From positions 1-5,070 of the forward strand of contig JBBSPY010000251.1 in assembly GCA_038258415.1 (NCBI GenBank): DNA of 5,070 nucleotides, written 5' to 3'. The notes beneath the pieces were generated by a model that worked only from the letters and a program-made list of their open reading frames with translations, was not told where the DNA came from and made no database searches. Below, piece by piece: positions 1-5,070 of the stretch. The stretch's first letter is position 1. Every line of letters starts with the position of its first letter. The stretch comes from Schlegelella_A sp038258415 (GTDB lineage Bacteria; Pseudomonadota; Gammaproteobacteria; Burkholderiales; Burkholderiaceae_C). The position numbers and the translations under genes were made by a program.

Positions 1-476
1 ACGCTAGGCGGAATCAGGATGCCGAGCGTGCCGCCGGCGGCGATGGCGCCGGTGGCGAGGTCGGCGTCGTAGCCGCGCTTGCGCATCTCCGGGATGCCCA
101 TCTTGCCGATCGCGGCGCAGGTGGCGGGCGACGAGCCCGTGAGCGCCGAGAACAGCGCGCAGGCGCCGATGTTGGAGATGACGAGCGACCCGGGCACGCG
201 GTGCAGCCAGCGGGCGAGCGCTTCGTAAAGATCGCTGCCGGCGCGCGAGGAGGCGACCGCCGCGCCCATGATGATGAACATCGGCAGCGAGACGAGCGTG
301 AAGTCCGACAGGCCCGCGAACACCGTCTCGGGCAGGAAATGGATGCTGTTCCAGCCGTCGAATATCACCATGAAGAGGAAGGCCACCGCGCCGAGACCGA
401 ACGAGATCGGCACGCCGGTCGCGAGCACCGCGGTGGTGACCACGAAGATCAGCAGGCCGATCCAGAGCGGGCCCAT
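1..476 (-). CDS. dctM: TRAP transporter large permease subunit DctM, N-terminal part (cut by left window edge)
   Basis: This is the large membrane subunit of a tripartite ATP-independent periplasmic (TRAP) transporter, which carries the ion-coupled translocation pathway in the inner membrane. Only the first 158 residues are present; the family is usually about 425-430 residues, so roughly the last two thirds lie outside the window. The start is the ATG at 476-474, with a GAGG ribosome binding site six bases upstream. Hydrophobic segments lie at about residues 4-20 and 24-40, and again around 60-76 and 98-113. The DctM signature is visible: SLPMFIIMGA (about 63-72), TGSSPATCAAIGKMGIPEM (about 113-131) and GTLGILIPPS (149-158, ending at the window edge). 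It follows dctQ after 22 bases and is the third gene of the dctP-dctQ-dctM unit. No frameshift is seen. The family call is very safe; the substrate cannot be read from this subunit. Confidence 0.95.
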   Translation of the reverse strand, partial: MGPLWIGLLIFVVTTAVLATGVPISFGLGAVAFLFMVIFDGWNSIHFLPETVFAGLSDFTLVSLPMFIIMGAAVASSRAGSDLYEALARWLHRVPGSLVISNIGACALFSALTGSSPATCAAIGKMGIPEMRKRGYDADLATGAIAAGGTLGILIPPS

Positions 477-498
477 CGGCAGCCTCGGTTCGGACGAC

Positions 499-1044
499 TC
501 AGAGCTGGTCTTCGGCCGTGAGGCCGAAGGCGAGTTCGCGGCCGCTCATCACGAGCCAGATCTCGGCCATGAACTGCAGGCACAGAAGCCCGAGCCCGAC
601 GGGCACCGCGAGGTAGGGGATCCAGACTCGCGCGCGCCAGATCGACGACGTCGTCTGTCCGCTCTGCCACGCCTCGTACCACCACGGCACCGCACCCCAG
701 AGGAAGAACCCGCAGAACGCGAGCGCGATCAGGCTGCCCAGGAGGTGGAGCCTTCGACGAGCGCGCATGCCGACCATGAGCGGCAGCACGTCGACCGCGA
801 CGTGGCCGCGCGTGAGCAGGATGTAGGGCGCACCGATGAAGGTCGCCGCGACGAGCGAGAACGTCACGAACTCGGTCTGCCAGATCGAACTCTGGCCGAG
901 CACCTTGCGCACGAACACCATCTCGCAGACGACGAGCACCGACAGCACGATCAGCCCGGCCGCCGCGACACCGAAAGCGCGCGAGACGGCCTGCACCGCC
1001 GCCACCCAGCCCGGCAGCGGCCTCGTCGCCTCGGCCGCGGTCAC
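499..1044 (-). CDS. dctQ: TRAP transporter small permease subunit DctQ
   Basis: This is the small membrane subunit of the TRAP transporter, which pairs with DctM in the inner membrane and helps dock the solute-loaded binding protein. The 181-residue protein has the typical four membrane segments, at about residues 25-46, 57-77, 99-121 and 142-163. The family motif is clear: IWQTEFVTFSLVAATFIGAPY followed by LTRGHVAVDVL (residues 54-87). The start is a GTG at 1044-1042; no strong Shine-Dalgarno sequence precedes it, and no upstream in-frame start exists between it and the dctP stop. Its start lies 13 bases after the dctP stop and its end 22 bases before dctM, so the three genes are very probably co-transcribed and possibly translationally coupled. 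Length and topology are normal for the family. The exact start is the least certain point. Confidence 0.94.
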   Translation of the reverse strand: MTAAEATRPLPGWVAAVQAVSRAFGVAAAGLIVLSVLVVCEMVFVRKVLGQSSIWQTEFVTFSLVAATFIGAPYILLTRGHVAVDVLPLMVGMRARRRLHLLGSLIALAFCGFFLWGAVPWWYEAWQSGQTTSSIWRARVWIPYLAVPVGLGLLCLQFMAEIWLVMSGRELAFGLTAEDQL

Positions 1045-1057
1045 GCGAAGACGACCG

Positions 1058-2059
1058 TCACTTGACGGCCAGCGCCTTCTCGATCAGCTCCTTGCCGCCC
1101 GGCACCTTCTCGGAGAACGCCTTGTACGACGTCTTCTGCGCCACCGCTCGCCAGGCGTCGAACTCCGCCGGCGACATGGTCACCACCTCGACGTTGTTCT
1201 TCTTGAAGGTCTCGACCATCTTGTCGTCGAGCTTCTTCGACTCGGCCTCGAAAAAGCGCTCTGCCTTCTCGGACGCGGTGTTCAGCGCCTTCTTCTGCGC
1301 GTCGTTGAGCTTGTCCCAGCTCTTCTTCGAGATCAGCACCGGCTCGTACATGAACCAGAGCGCGTTGTCGCCGGGCGCGGTCACGCACTTGAGCTGCTCG
1401 TAGAGGCGGAACGACACGAAGCTGCCGGTGGAGGTGTCGGTGGCCTGCGCGACGCCCTGCTGCAGCGCGTTGTAGACCTCGTTCGACGGGATCGAGACGA
1501 TCGAAGCCCCGGCGCCGGCCCACATCTGCGCGAACGTCGCTCCGGCCGAGCGCACCTTCAGCCCGTTGGCGTCCTCGGGCTTGCGGATGCACTTCTCCTT
1601 GCCGCCGAAAGCGCCGGCGAGCCAGGCGTCGGCCAGCACGTGCACGCCGCCCTGCTCGATGACGGCCTTGATGTCCTTCATGAACGGCGACTCGTCGATG
1701 GCGCGCGCATGGGCGTGGCTCTTCACGAGTCCGGGCATCAGCGTCGCCCCGAACTGCGGGTGAAAGCCCGATGCGTAGTCGAGCGGGAACGAGCTCATGT
1801 CGATCTGGCCGGTGAGCATCGCCTTCCATTGCTCCTGCGCCTTGACGAGGCTGGAGCCCGGGAAGACCTTGATCTCGAGGCCGACGTTGGCGGCGGCGAC
1901 ATCGCGGGCGATCATCTGCACCATCTCGTCGCGCACGTCGCCCTTGCCGCCGGGAAACTGGTGCGAGGCCTTGAGGACGACGGTGTCGGCGAGCGCCGAC
2001 CCGATCGGAGCGGCGGCGATGAGGATGCCGCCGAAGGCGGCCAGGGCGAGTCTTTTCAC
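1058..2059 (-). CDS. dctP: TRAP transporter periplasmic solute-binding protein, DctP family
   Basis: This is the periplasmic receptor that captures the substrate, usually an organic acid anion in this family, and delivers it to the DctQ-DctM permease. The protein has 333 residues, normal for DctP. It starts with GTG at 2059-2057, with a GGAG site eight bases upstream. A classical Sec signal peptide is visible: MKR, a hydrophobic core (residues 4-20) and SALA before a likely cut after Ala24. Family features follow: VLKASHQFPGG (28-38), the GLKVR motif at 166-170, whose Arg170 matches the conserved arginine that pairs with the ligand carboxylate in characterised relatives, and the stretch IPSNEVYNALQQGVAQATD (190-208). 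A lysine-rich helical region (about 245-290) is typical of the C-terminal half. It is the first gene of the dctPQM unit. The solute is unknown; a carboxylate is inferred from Arg170. Two cysteines (157 and in LKCVTAP) could form a disulfide, which is speculative. Confidence 0.95.
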   Translation of the reverse strand: MKRLALAAFGGILIAAAPIGSALADTVVLKASHQFPGGKGDVRDEMVQMIARDVAAANVGLEIKVFPGSSLVKAQEQWKAMLTGQIDMSSFPLDYASGFHPQFGATLMPGLVKSHAHARAIDESPFMKDIKAVIEQGGVHVLADAWLAGAFGGKEKCIRKPEDANGLKVRSAGATFAQMWAGAGASIVSIPSNEVYNALQQGVAQATDTSTGSFVSFRLYEQLKCVTAPGDNALWFMYEPVLISKKSWDKLNDAQKKALNTASEKAERFFEAESKKLDDKMVETFKKNNVEVVTMSPAEFDAWRAVAQKTSYKAFSEKVPGGKELIEKALAVK

Positions 2060-2145
2060 GGGAGGGGCTCCAGTCGGGTGTCGGAAGGTCGGCGTGCGGC
2101 AATGTAGGGCCGGCCGGCTTCAGAGGCGATCGGTGAATTCCAGCA

Positions 2146-2168
2146 CCGGTGCCGCCGCGCGGCGCCGG
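2146..2168 (-). terminator. GC-rich hairpin just after the kinase gene, possible weak terminator
   Basis: A 10-base stem with a three-base loop (arms 2146-2155 and 2159-2168) lies seven bases past the kinase stop codon. In the minus-strand transcript one pair is an A-C mismatch; the other nine are Watson-Crick pairs, mostly G-C. No U-tract follows, so it is not a classical intrinsic terminator. It could slow polymerase, protect an mRNA 3' end, or mean nothing in such GC-rich DNA. The rest of the 115-base gap up to dctP holds a 10-base GCCGGCCGGC palindrome (2109-2118) but no promoter I can support. Confidence 0.25.
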
Positions 2169-2174
2169 GAGGGC

Positions 2175-3785
2175 TCAGGTCGCCAGCGCCCTGGCGACCA
2201 CGTCGCCGAGGTCCTCGAAGGTCCGCTCCTTGCGCACGATGCCGTGCACGCCGGCCTCCGACAGCGCCGCACGCTGCTCCTCGCTCAGATGCCCGGAGCT
2301 GATCACGACCGGCAGGTCGCCACGGGCCTGCGCCACCTGTCGCGCCAGCTCCAGTCCCGAGAGGTTGGGCATGTTGAAGTCGCTGACGACGACGTCGAAC
2401 GCATCGGGCCGCTCGCGCACCGCCGACACCGCGTGCAGGGGGTCCGAGACGCAGGTGGCGCGGTAGCCGAGCCGTTGCAGCAAGCGGTCGACGAGCAGGC
2501 CCATGACCTCGTCGTCGTCGACGTAGAGCACGTGCTGCCCTTCGCCTCGGCTGCCGCGCGACGCCAGCCCGCCCCAGTCGGTGACCGTCGGCTCGGCGGC
2601 CGCGTCGGCCAGCGGCAGATAGATGCTGAACGTGCTGCCCCGGCCCGGCTCGCTGTCGACGGTCAGCGCGCCGCCATGCGCGAGCACGATGCCCTGGGCC
2701 ACCGACAGCCCGAGGCCGGTGCCCTGGCCGGCTGGCTTGGTGGTGAAGAAGGGCTCGAAGATGCGGGTCCGCAAGGCGGCGTCGATGCCGCAGCCGTCGT
2801 CCTCGAACCAGACTCGGGCGTATCGGCCGCCGGGCAGTGCGGCCGTGCCGGGGTCGGAGCCGACGCCGTCGACGAGCCGACCGCCGTCGAGCTCGACCGC
2901 CTCGGCGCCGACAACGATGCGGCCCGAGCCTTCGAGTGCGTGCCAGGCGTTGGTGCCGAGGTTGAGCAGCACCTGCTGCATCTGCGTGCCGTCGGCGAGG
3001 ACCGGGAGCGCCGTGTCGCCCAGCCGGGTTTCGACGTCGATGCCGGCCGGGAGCGTGGCTCGCAGGAGCGCGAGCGTCTCCTCGACCAGCGGCCGCAGCG
3101 GCTGCTTGACGAGCTCCTGCGGCTGCTTCCTGGCGAACGACAGGATCTGCTGCACGAGCGTGCGCGCGCGCAAGGCCGACTTGCGGATCTGGCGCAGGCT
3201 CTGCTGCGCGGCGTGGTCGGGATCGACGTCCTCGGTGGCGAGCGCCGCGTTGCCGAGGATCGCGCCGAGGATGTTGTTGAAGTCGTGCGCGATGCCCGAC
3301 GCGAGCGTGCCGATCGCCTCCATCTTCTGCGATTCGCGCAGCTGCGCCTCGAGCTCGAGGCGCAGCCGCTCGGCCTGCTTGGCTGCGGTGATGTCGCGGT
3401 TCGTGCCGACCATGCGCAGCGCCCGGCCGGTGTCGTCGCGCGCGGTGACACGGCCTTCGGTCAGGTTCCAGAAACGGCTGCCGTCGTGCCGAATCACCTC
3501 GTGCTCGACACGGTAGTCGCTGCGCAGGCCCTTGACTGTCTCGATGAGGGTCTCGAAGAGGCGTGTGCGTTGCTCGTGCGGCACGAGCTCGGCCAGCGCG
3601 ACGAAGGTCGTTCGCGTCACCTCCGATGGGCCGCCGAGCTGTCGCGACCACGACTCGGACAGGTAGATGCTTCCGGACGGAACGTCGAAGTCCCACAGGC
3701 ACAGACCGGTCGCGTCGAGCGCGCGCTGCAGGCGCTCCTCGCTGGCGCGAAGCGCCTCCTCGTTCTCGTCACTCATCGCCGGCAT
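2175..3785 (-). CDS. Soluble hybrid sensor histidine kinase: PAS, HDFNN-type kinase core, C-terminal receiver
   Basis: This 536-residue hybrid kinase autophosphorylates a histidine in response to a signal and can pass the phosphate to its own receiver. An N-terminal helix (about 4-24) leads into a PAS domain (about 20-136) closing with the PAC-like MVGTNRDITAAKQAE. A coiled-coil linker (about 136-155) follows. The H box LASGIAHDFNNILGAILGNA has His167 as the phospho-acceptor. The ATPase domain shows the N box (LLNLGTNAWHAL, Asn279), the G1 box DDGCGI (329-334), the F box FEPFFTTK (343-350) and the G2 box GQGTGLGLS (353-361). The receiver (about 417-536) has the acidic DDD 423-425, phospho-acceptor Asp469 in VVVSDFNMP, Ser496 and Lys519. 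Lys519 is followed by Glu, not the usual Pro. No membrane segment or signal peptide is seen, so it should be cytoplasmic. The start at 3785 lacks a good ribosome site; the ATG at 3776-3774 (Met4) is a close alternative. There is no DNA-binding output domain and no partner regulator in the window. The input signal is unknown. Confidence 0.93.
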   Translation of the reverse strand: MPAMSDENEEALRASEERLQRALDATGLCLWDFDVPSGSIYLSESWSRQLGGPSEVTRTTFVALAELVPHEQRTRLFETLIETVKGLRSDYRVEHEVIRHDGSRFWNLTEGRVTARDDTGRALRMVGTNRDITAAKQAERLRLELEAQLRESQKMEAIGTLASGIAHDFNNILGAILGNAALATEDVDPDHAAQQSLRQIRKSALRARTLVQQILSFARKQPQELVKQPLRPLVEETLALLRATLPAGIDVETRLGDTALPVLADGTQMQQVLLNLGTNAWHALEGSGRIVVGAEAVELDGGRLVDGVGSDPGTAALPGGRYARVWFEDDGCGIDAALRTRIFEPFFTTKPAGQGTGLGLSVAQGIVLAHGGALTVDSEPGRGSTFSIYLPLADAAAEPTVTDWGGLASRGSRGEGQHVLYVDDDEVMGLLVDRLLQRLGYRATCVSDPLHAVSAVRERPDAFDVVVSDFNMPNLSGLELARQVAQARGDLPVVISSGHLSEEQRAALSEAGVHGIVRKERTFEDLGDVVARALAT

Positions 3786-3843
3786 TGTCCGGGGCTGACC
3801 GGGAGCGATGGCGCAAGGATTTCACGGGGCAGCGCCAGCGGTG

Positions 3844-3864
3844 CGGCCGCCTACACTGCGGCCG
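3844..3864 (+). promoter_or_regulatory. Inverted repeat enclosing a -10-like TACACT, candidate promoter of the riboswitch-ribH unit
   Basis: Two perfect seven-base arms, CGGCCGC (3844-3850) and GCGGCCG (3858-3864), flank a seven-base spacer. The spacer contains TACACT (3852-3857), which matches four of six positions of a sigma-70 -10 box. Transcription would start about 20 bases before the riboswitch, a sensible place. No good -35 hexamer is found 16-18 bases upstream, so the promoter call is weak, and GC-rich palindromes arise easily in this genome. The remainder of the 100-base divergent gap (3786-3885) must also hold the start region of the kinase transcript, but I see no recognisable site for that direction. 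Confidence 0.25.
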
Positions 3865-3885
3865 GTCGGCGCGCGAGCGCCGGCA

Positions 3886-4050
3886 GCGTTCTCAGGGCGG
3901 GGCGAAATTCCCCACCGGCGGTATCCGCGGCGTTCCCGAGGAACGAAGCGGGAGCCCGCGAGCGCTCGCACCGGCTAATGGCTGGAGCGAGGTCAGCAGA
4001 TCCGGTGAGATGCCGGGGCCGACGGTCACAGTCCGGATGAAAGAGATCGC
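3886..4050 (+). ncRNA. FMN riboswitch (RFN element)
   Basis: This is a complete FMN-sensing leader RNA. The conserved blocks occur in the right order: GGGCGGGGCGAAATTCCCC (P2 region, from 3895), ACCGGCGGTA, AGCCCGCGAGCG (from 3953), GGTCAGCAGATCCGGTGAGA (3991-4010), CCGGGGCCGACGGTCACAGT (4013-4032) and CCGGATGAAAGAGA. The closing helix P1 can form between 3886-3893 and 4043-4050 with one T-T mismatch. The variable arm contains a perfect CGTTCC/GGAACG hairpin (3931-3945), and a second variable arm lies between 3961 and 3990. Known role: bound FMN stabilises the folded aptamer and lowers expression of riboflavin genes. Here the next gene is ribH, 80 bases downstream. No hairpin followed by a U-run is present in that gap, so control of translation is more likely than transcription termination. 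Confidence 0.97.
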
Positions 4051-4105
4051 GTTTTCGGCGGCCGCCGGCGTGCGGCCTTCGGCATGCGTGCGCCCTGATT
4101 CAAGG

Positions 4106-4125
4106 TCCTTCAGTCACGAAGAGGA
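4106..4125 (+). promoter_or_regulatory. Hairpin that can hide the ribH ribosome binding site (candidate riboswitch expression platform)
   Basis: The ribH ribosome binding site is AAGAGGA (4119-4125), five bases before the ATG at 4131. Just upstream, TCCTTC (4106-4111) can pair with GAA and GGA of 4118-4125, leaving a two-base bulge and a six-base loop (AGTCAC, 4112-4117). This would cover the site. Such a sequestering hairpin is the usual off state in riboswitches that control translation. Between it and the aptamer lies a GC-rich linker with a perfect 12-base palindrome (4056-4067) and a GCC-TTC-GGC mini-hairpin (4075-4083), either of which could take part in switching. The pairing is seen by eye; its regulatory use is inferred. 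Confidence 0.4.
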
Positions 4126-4130
4126 ACACC

Positions 4131-4598
4131 ATGAATCAGACTCCCGACTCAGGCGTTGCGGGCCACACGACCATCGCCATGATCTCGTCGGCGTGGCACG
4201 CCGACATCGTCGCGCGCGGCCGCGACGCATTTCGCGACGACATGGCGCAGCACGGCTGGTCGCCACCGCGGCTCCTGAACCACGAGGTCCCCGGGGCGTT
4301 CGAGATCCCGCTGCTCGCGCAGCGGATCGCGCGCGGTGGGGGCGTCGCCGCCATCGTGGCCTTCGGTCTCGTCGTCGACGGTGGCATCTACCGCCACGAC
4401 TTCGTCGCCGGCGCCGTCATCGACGGCTTGATGCGGGTGCAGCTCGACACCGGCGTGCCGGTGCTGTCGGTCGTTCTCACCCCGCAGGCCTTTCACGAGC
4501 ACGCCGAGCACCAGCGTTTCTTCGGCGAGCACTTCGTCAAGAAGGGGCGCGAGGCGGCGCGGGCGTGTCGCGCGGTGCTGGAGATGGCGCTGGCGTGA
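4131..4598 (+). CDS. ribH: 6,7-dimethyl-8-ribityllumazine synthase, type II (RibH2-like)
   Basis: Lumazine synthase catalyses the penultimate step of riboflavin synthesis, condensing 5-amino-6-ribitylamino-uracil with 3,4-dihydroxy-2-butanone 4-phosphate in the cytoplasm. The 155-residue length is normal. The N-terminal SSAWHADIV (19-27) places Trp22 where type II enzymes stack an aromatic on the substrate. HEVPGAFEIP (51-60) is the substrate loop. VDGGIYRHDFVA (82-93) carries the catalytic His89. VQLDTGVPVLSVVLTPQAFHEH (103-124) and HFVKKGREAA (134-143) follow. These versions, especially DGGIYRHDF and VLTPxxFHE, match the Brucella/Mesorhizobium RibH2 type rather than the housekeeping type I enzyme. 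Type II enzymes studied form decamers, not 60-mers; that is family knowledge. The ATG at 4131 has a good AAGAGGA site. The FMN riboswitch upstream implies repression by flavin. A type I ribH probably sits elsewhere in the genome, though that cannot be seen here. Confidence 0.95.
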   Translation: MNQTPDSGVAGHTTIAMISSAWHADIVARGRDAFRDDMAQHGWSPPRLLNHEVPGAFEIPLLAQRIARGGGVAAIVAFGLVVDGGIYRHDFVAGAVIDGLMRVQLDTGVPVLSVVLTPQAFHEHAEHQRFFGEHFVKKGREAARACRAVLEMALA

Positions 4599-4604
4599 AG
4601 TGCG

Positions 4605-5070
4605 TCAGCCTGCGCTCGGCTCGAAGTCGACGAGCTCGGCGCCCTCGGCGACCTGATCGCCCGCCGCGTAGCGGAACGCCTTGACGAGGCCGGCGGAGGG
4701 CGCGGTGATGGTGTGCTCCATCTTCATCGCCTCGAGGACCAGCAGCGCGGCGCCCTTGTCGACCGATGCGCCCGGCGATGCGACCAAGGCGACCACCTTG
4801 CCGGGCATCGGCGCCGCGAGGCCGCTGCCGGCCTCCTCGTGCCCCGACCCGGCGACGCCGAGCAGATCGACGAAACGCATCGCCACGTGCGAGCCGGCGA
4901 TGAACACGTGCCGCCGGTCACCCCGGGCAACGACGCTCGCGCCGAAGCGCCGGTCGCCGATCGCGACGGTGAGGAGGCCGTGGCCGTGTGCGCGCGCGGT
5001 GGCGTCGTGCCGCTCGCCGTCGACCGCGAGCGTCCATGCGCCGGCGCCGCACCAGACCGCGTCGACCTCG
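4605..5070 (-). CDS. Acyl-CoA carboxylase biotin-carrying alpha subunit, C-terminal part (probably methylcrotonyl-CoA carboxylase; cut by right window edge)
   Basis: This is the C-terminal 154 residues of the biotin carboxylase/biotin carrier subunit of an acyl-CoA carboxylase. The open frame runs unbroken from the right edge to a TGA at 4607-4605; full-length relatives have about 650-680 residues, so the ATP-grasp biotin carboxylase domain lies outside. Residues 1-80 of the fragment match the beta-rich linker domain of such subunits. The biotinyl domain follows: APMPGKVVALVASPGASVDKG (from about residue 86), then EAMKMEHT with the biotin-accepting Lys encoded at 4724-4722, and GDQVAEGAELVDFEP at the end. 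EAMKMEHT and the overall layout are most like methylcrotonyl-CoA carboxylase alpha (leucine breakdown). Geranyl-, propionyl- or acetyl-CoA carboxylase cannot be excluded without the beta subunit. Internal ATG/GTG codons such as the GTG at 4907 are not gene starts, because homology continues upstream. It converges on ribH with a six-base gap. Confidence 0.9.
   Translation of the reverse strand, partial: EVDAVWCGAGAWTLAVDGERHDATARAHGHGLLTVAIGDRRFGASVVARGDRRHVFIAGSHVAMRFVDLLGVAGSGHEEAGSGLAAPMPGKVVALVASPGASVDKGAALLVLEAMKMEHTITAPSAGLVKAFRYAAGDQVAEGAELVDFEPSAG

Noticed and set aside
836..2107. A 423-codon plus-strand open frame opposite dctQ and dctP
   Set aside because: It has no recognisable domain and low-complexity Arg/Leu/His-rich composition; dctP and dctQ account for the stretch fully.
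2060..2145. A promoter for dctP, including a sigma-54 type -24/-12 site as known for some dct genes
   Set aside because: I found no GG-N10-GC arrangement with a TGGCAC/TTGC match and no spaced -35/-10 pair; CTACAT near 2100 has no partner hexamer.
2056..3702. A 548-codon minus-strand frame overlapping the kinase in another frame
   Set aside because: It is almost entirely Arg/Ala/Pro repeats, typical of an out-of-frame reading of GC-rich DNA; the kinase frame carries all conserved boxes.
1797..4040. A 747-codon open frame on the plus strand opposite the kinase and the start of dctP
   Set aside because: It is antisense to two genes with unmistakable family motifs, crosses the intergenic gap and part of the riboswitch, and shows the Arg/Ala/Gly-rich composition of a GC-rich shadow frame.
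4051..4105. Intrinsic terminator between riboswitch and ribH
   Set aside because: GC-rich palindromes are present (4056-4067), but no U-run follows any of them on the plus strand; the TTTT at 4052-4055 comes before the palindrome, not after it.
3563..4684. A 373-codon plus-strand frame running through the riboswitch and ribH
   Set aside because: It is out of frame with ribH, runs across the structured RFN RNA, and has a shadow-like composition.
1..5070. CRISPR array, insertion sequence, tRNA, or a defence or biosynthetic system
   Set aside because: No direct repeat series, transposase motif, terminal inverted repeats or tRNA-like fold was seen; nearly every base belongs to recognisable core or transport genes or their leaders.

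Overview
The window is about 70% GC by eye, with codons strongly biased to G/C in the third position. It reads as ordinary, densely packed proteobacterial chromosome. The flavour of the proteins (TRAP transporter, type II lumazine synthase under an FMN riboswitch, biotin-dependent acyl-CoA carboxylase) suggests a Burkholderiales-like betaproteobacterium, but no rRNA or lineage-specific marker is present, so the placement is inference. No mobile element, CRISPR array, tRNA or phage gene was seen.

Left part (1-2059, all minus strand): a tripartite TRAP transporter in the order dctP (periplasmic binding protein, GTG start), dctQ (small 4-TM subunit, GTG start), dctM (large 12-TM-type permease, cut by the left edge). 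Gaps of 13 and 22 bases indicate one transcript. Upstream of dctP, after a 115-base gap with an imperfect GC-rich hairpin, lies a soluble hybrid histidine kinase (PAS, HDFNN-type kinase core, C-terminal receiver; 2175-3785, minus). It runs in the same direction as the transporter, so read-through is possible, but a functional link is not shown.

Middle part (3786-4130): a divergent control region. A candidate promoter sits inside an inverted repeat, followed by a clear FMN riboswitch (RFN element, 3886-4050, plus). After it comes a GC-rich linker and a small hairpin that would hide the ribosome binding site of the next gene.

Right part (4131-5070): ribH, a type II (RibH2-like) lumazine synthase on the plus strand, controlled by the riboswitch. 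It converges with a 6-base gap on the 3' end of an acyl-CoA carboxylase alpha subunit (biotin carboxyl carrier domain, minus strand, cut by the right edge), most like methylcrotonyl-CoA carboxylase.

The genes form three independent units: solute uptake plus signalling, flavin supply, and a biotin carboxylase of acyl-CoA catabolism. I found no convincing undescribed system. The most informative element is the riboswitch-RibH2 pair and its probable translational switch.
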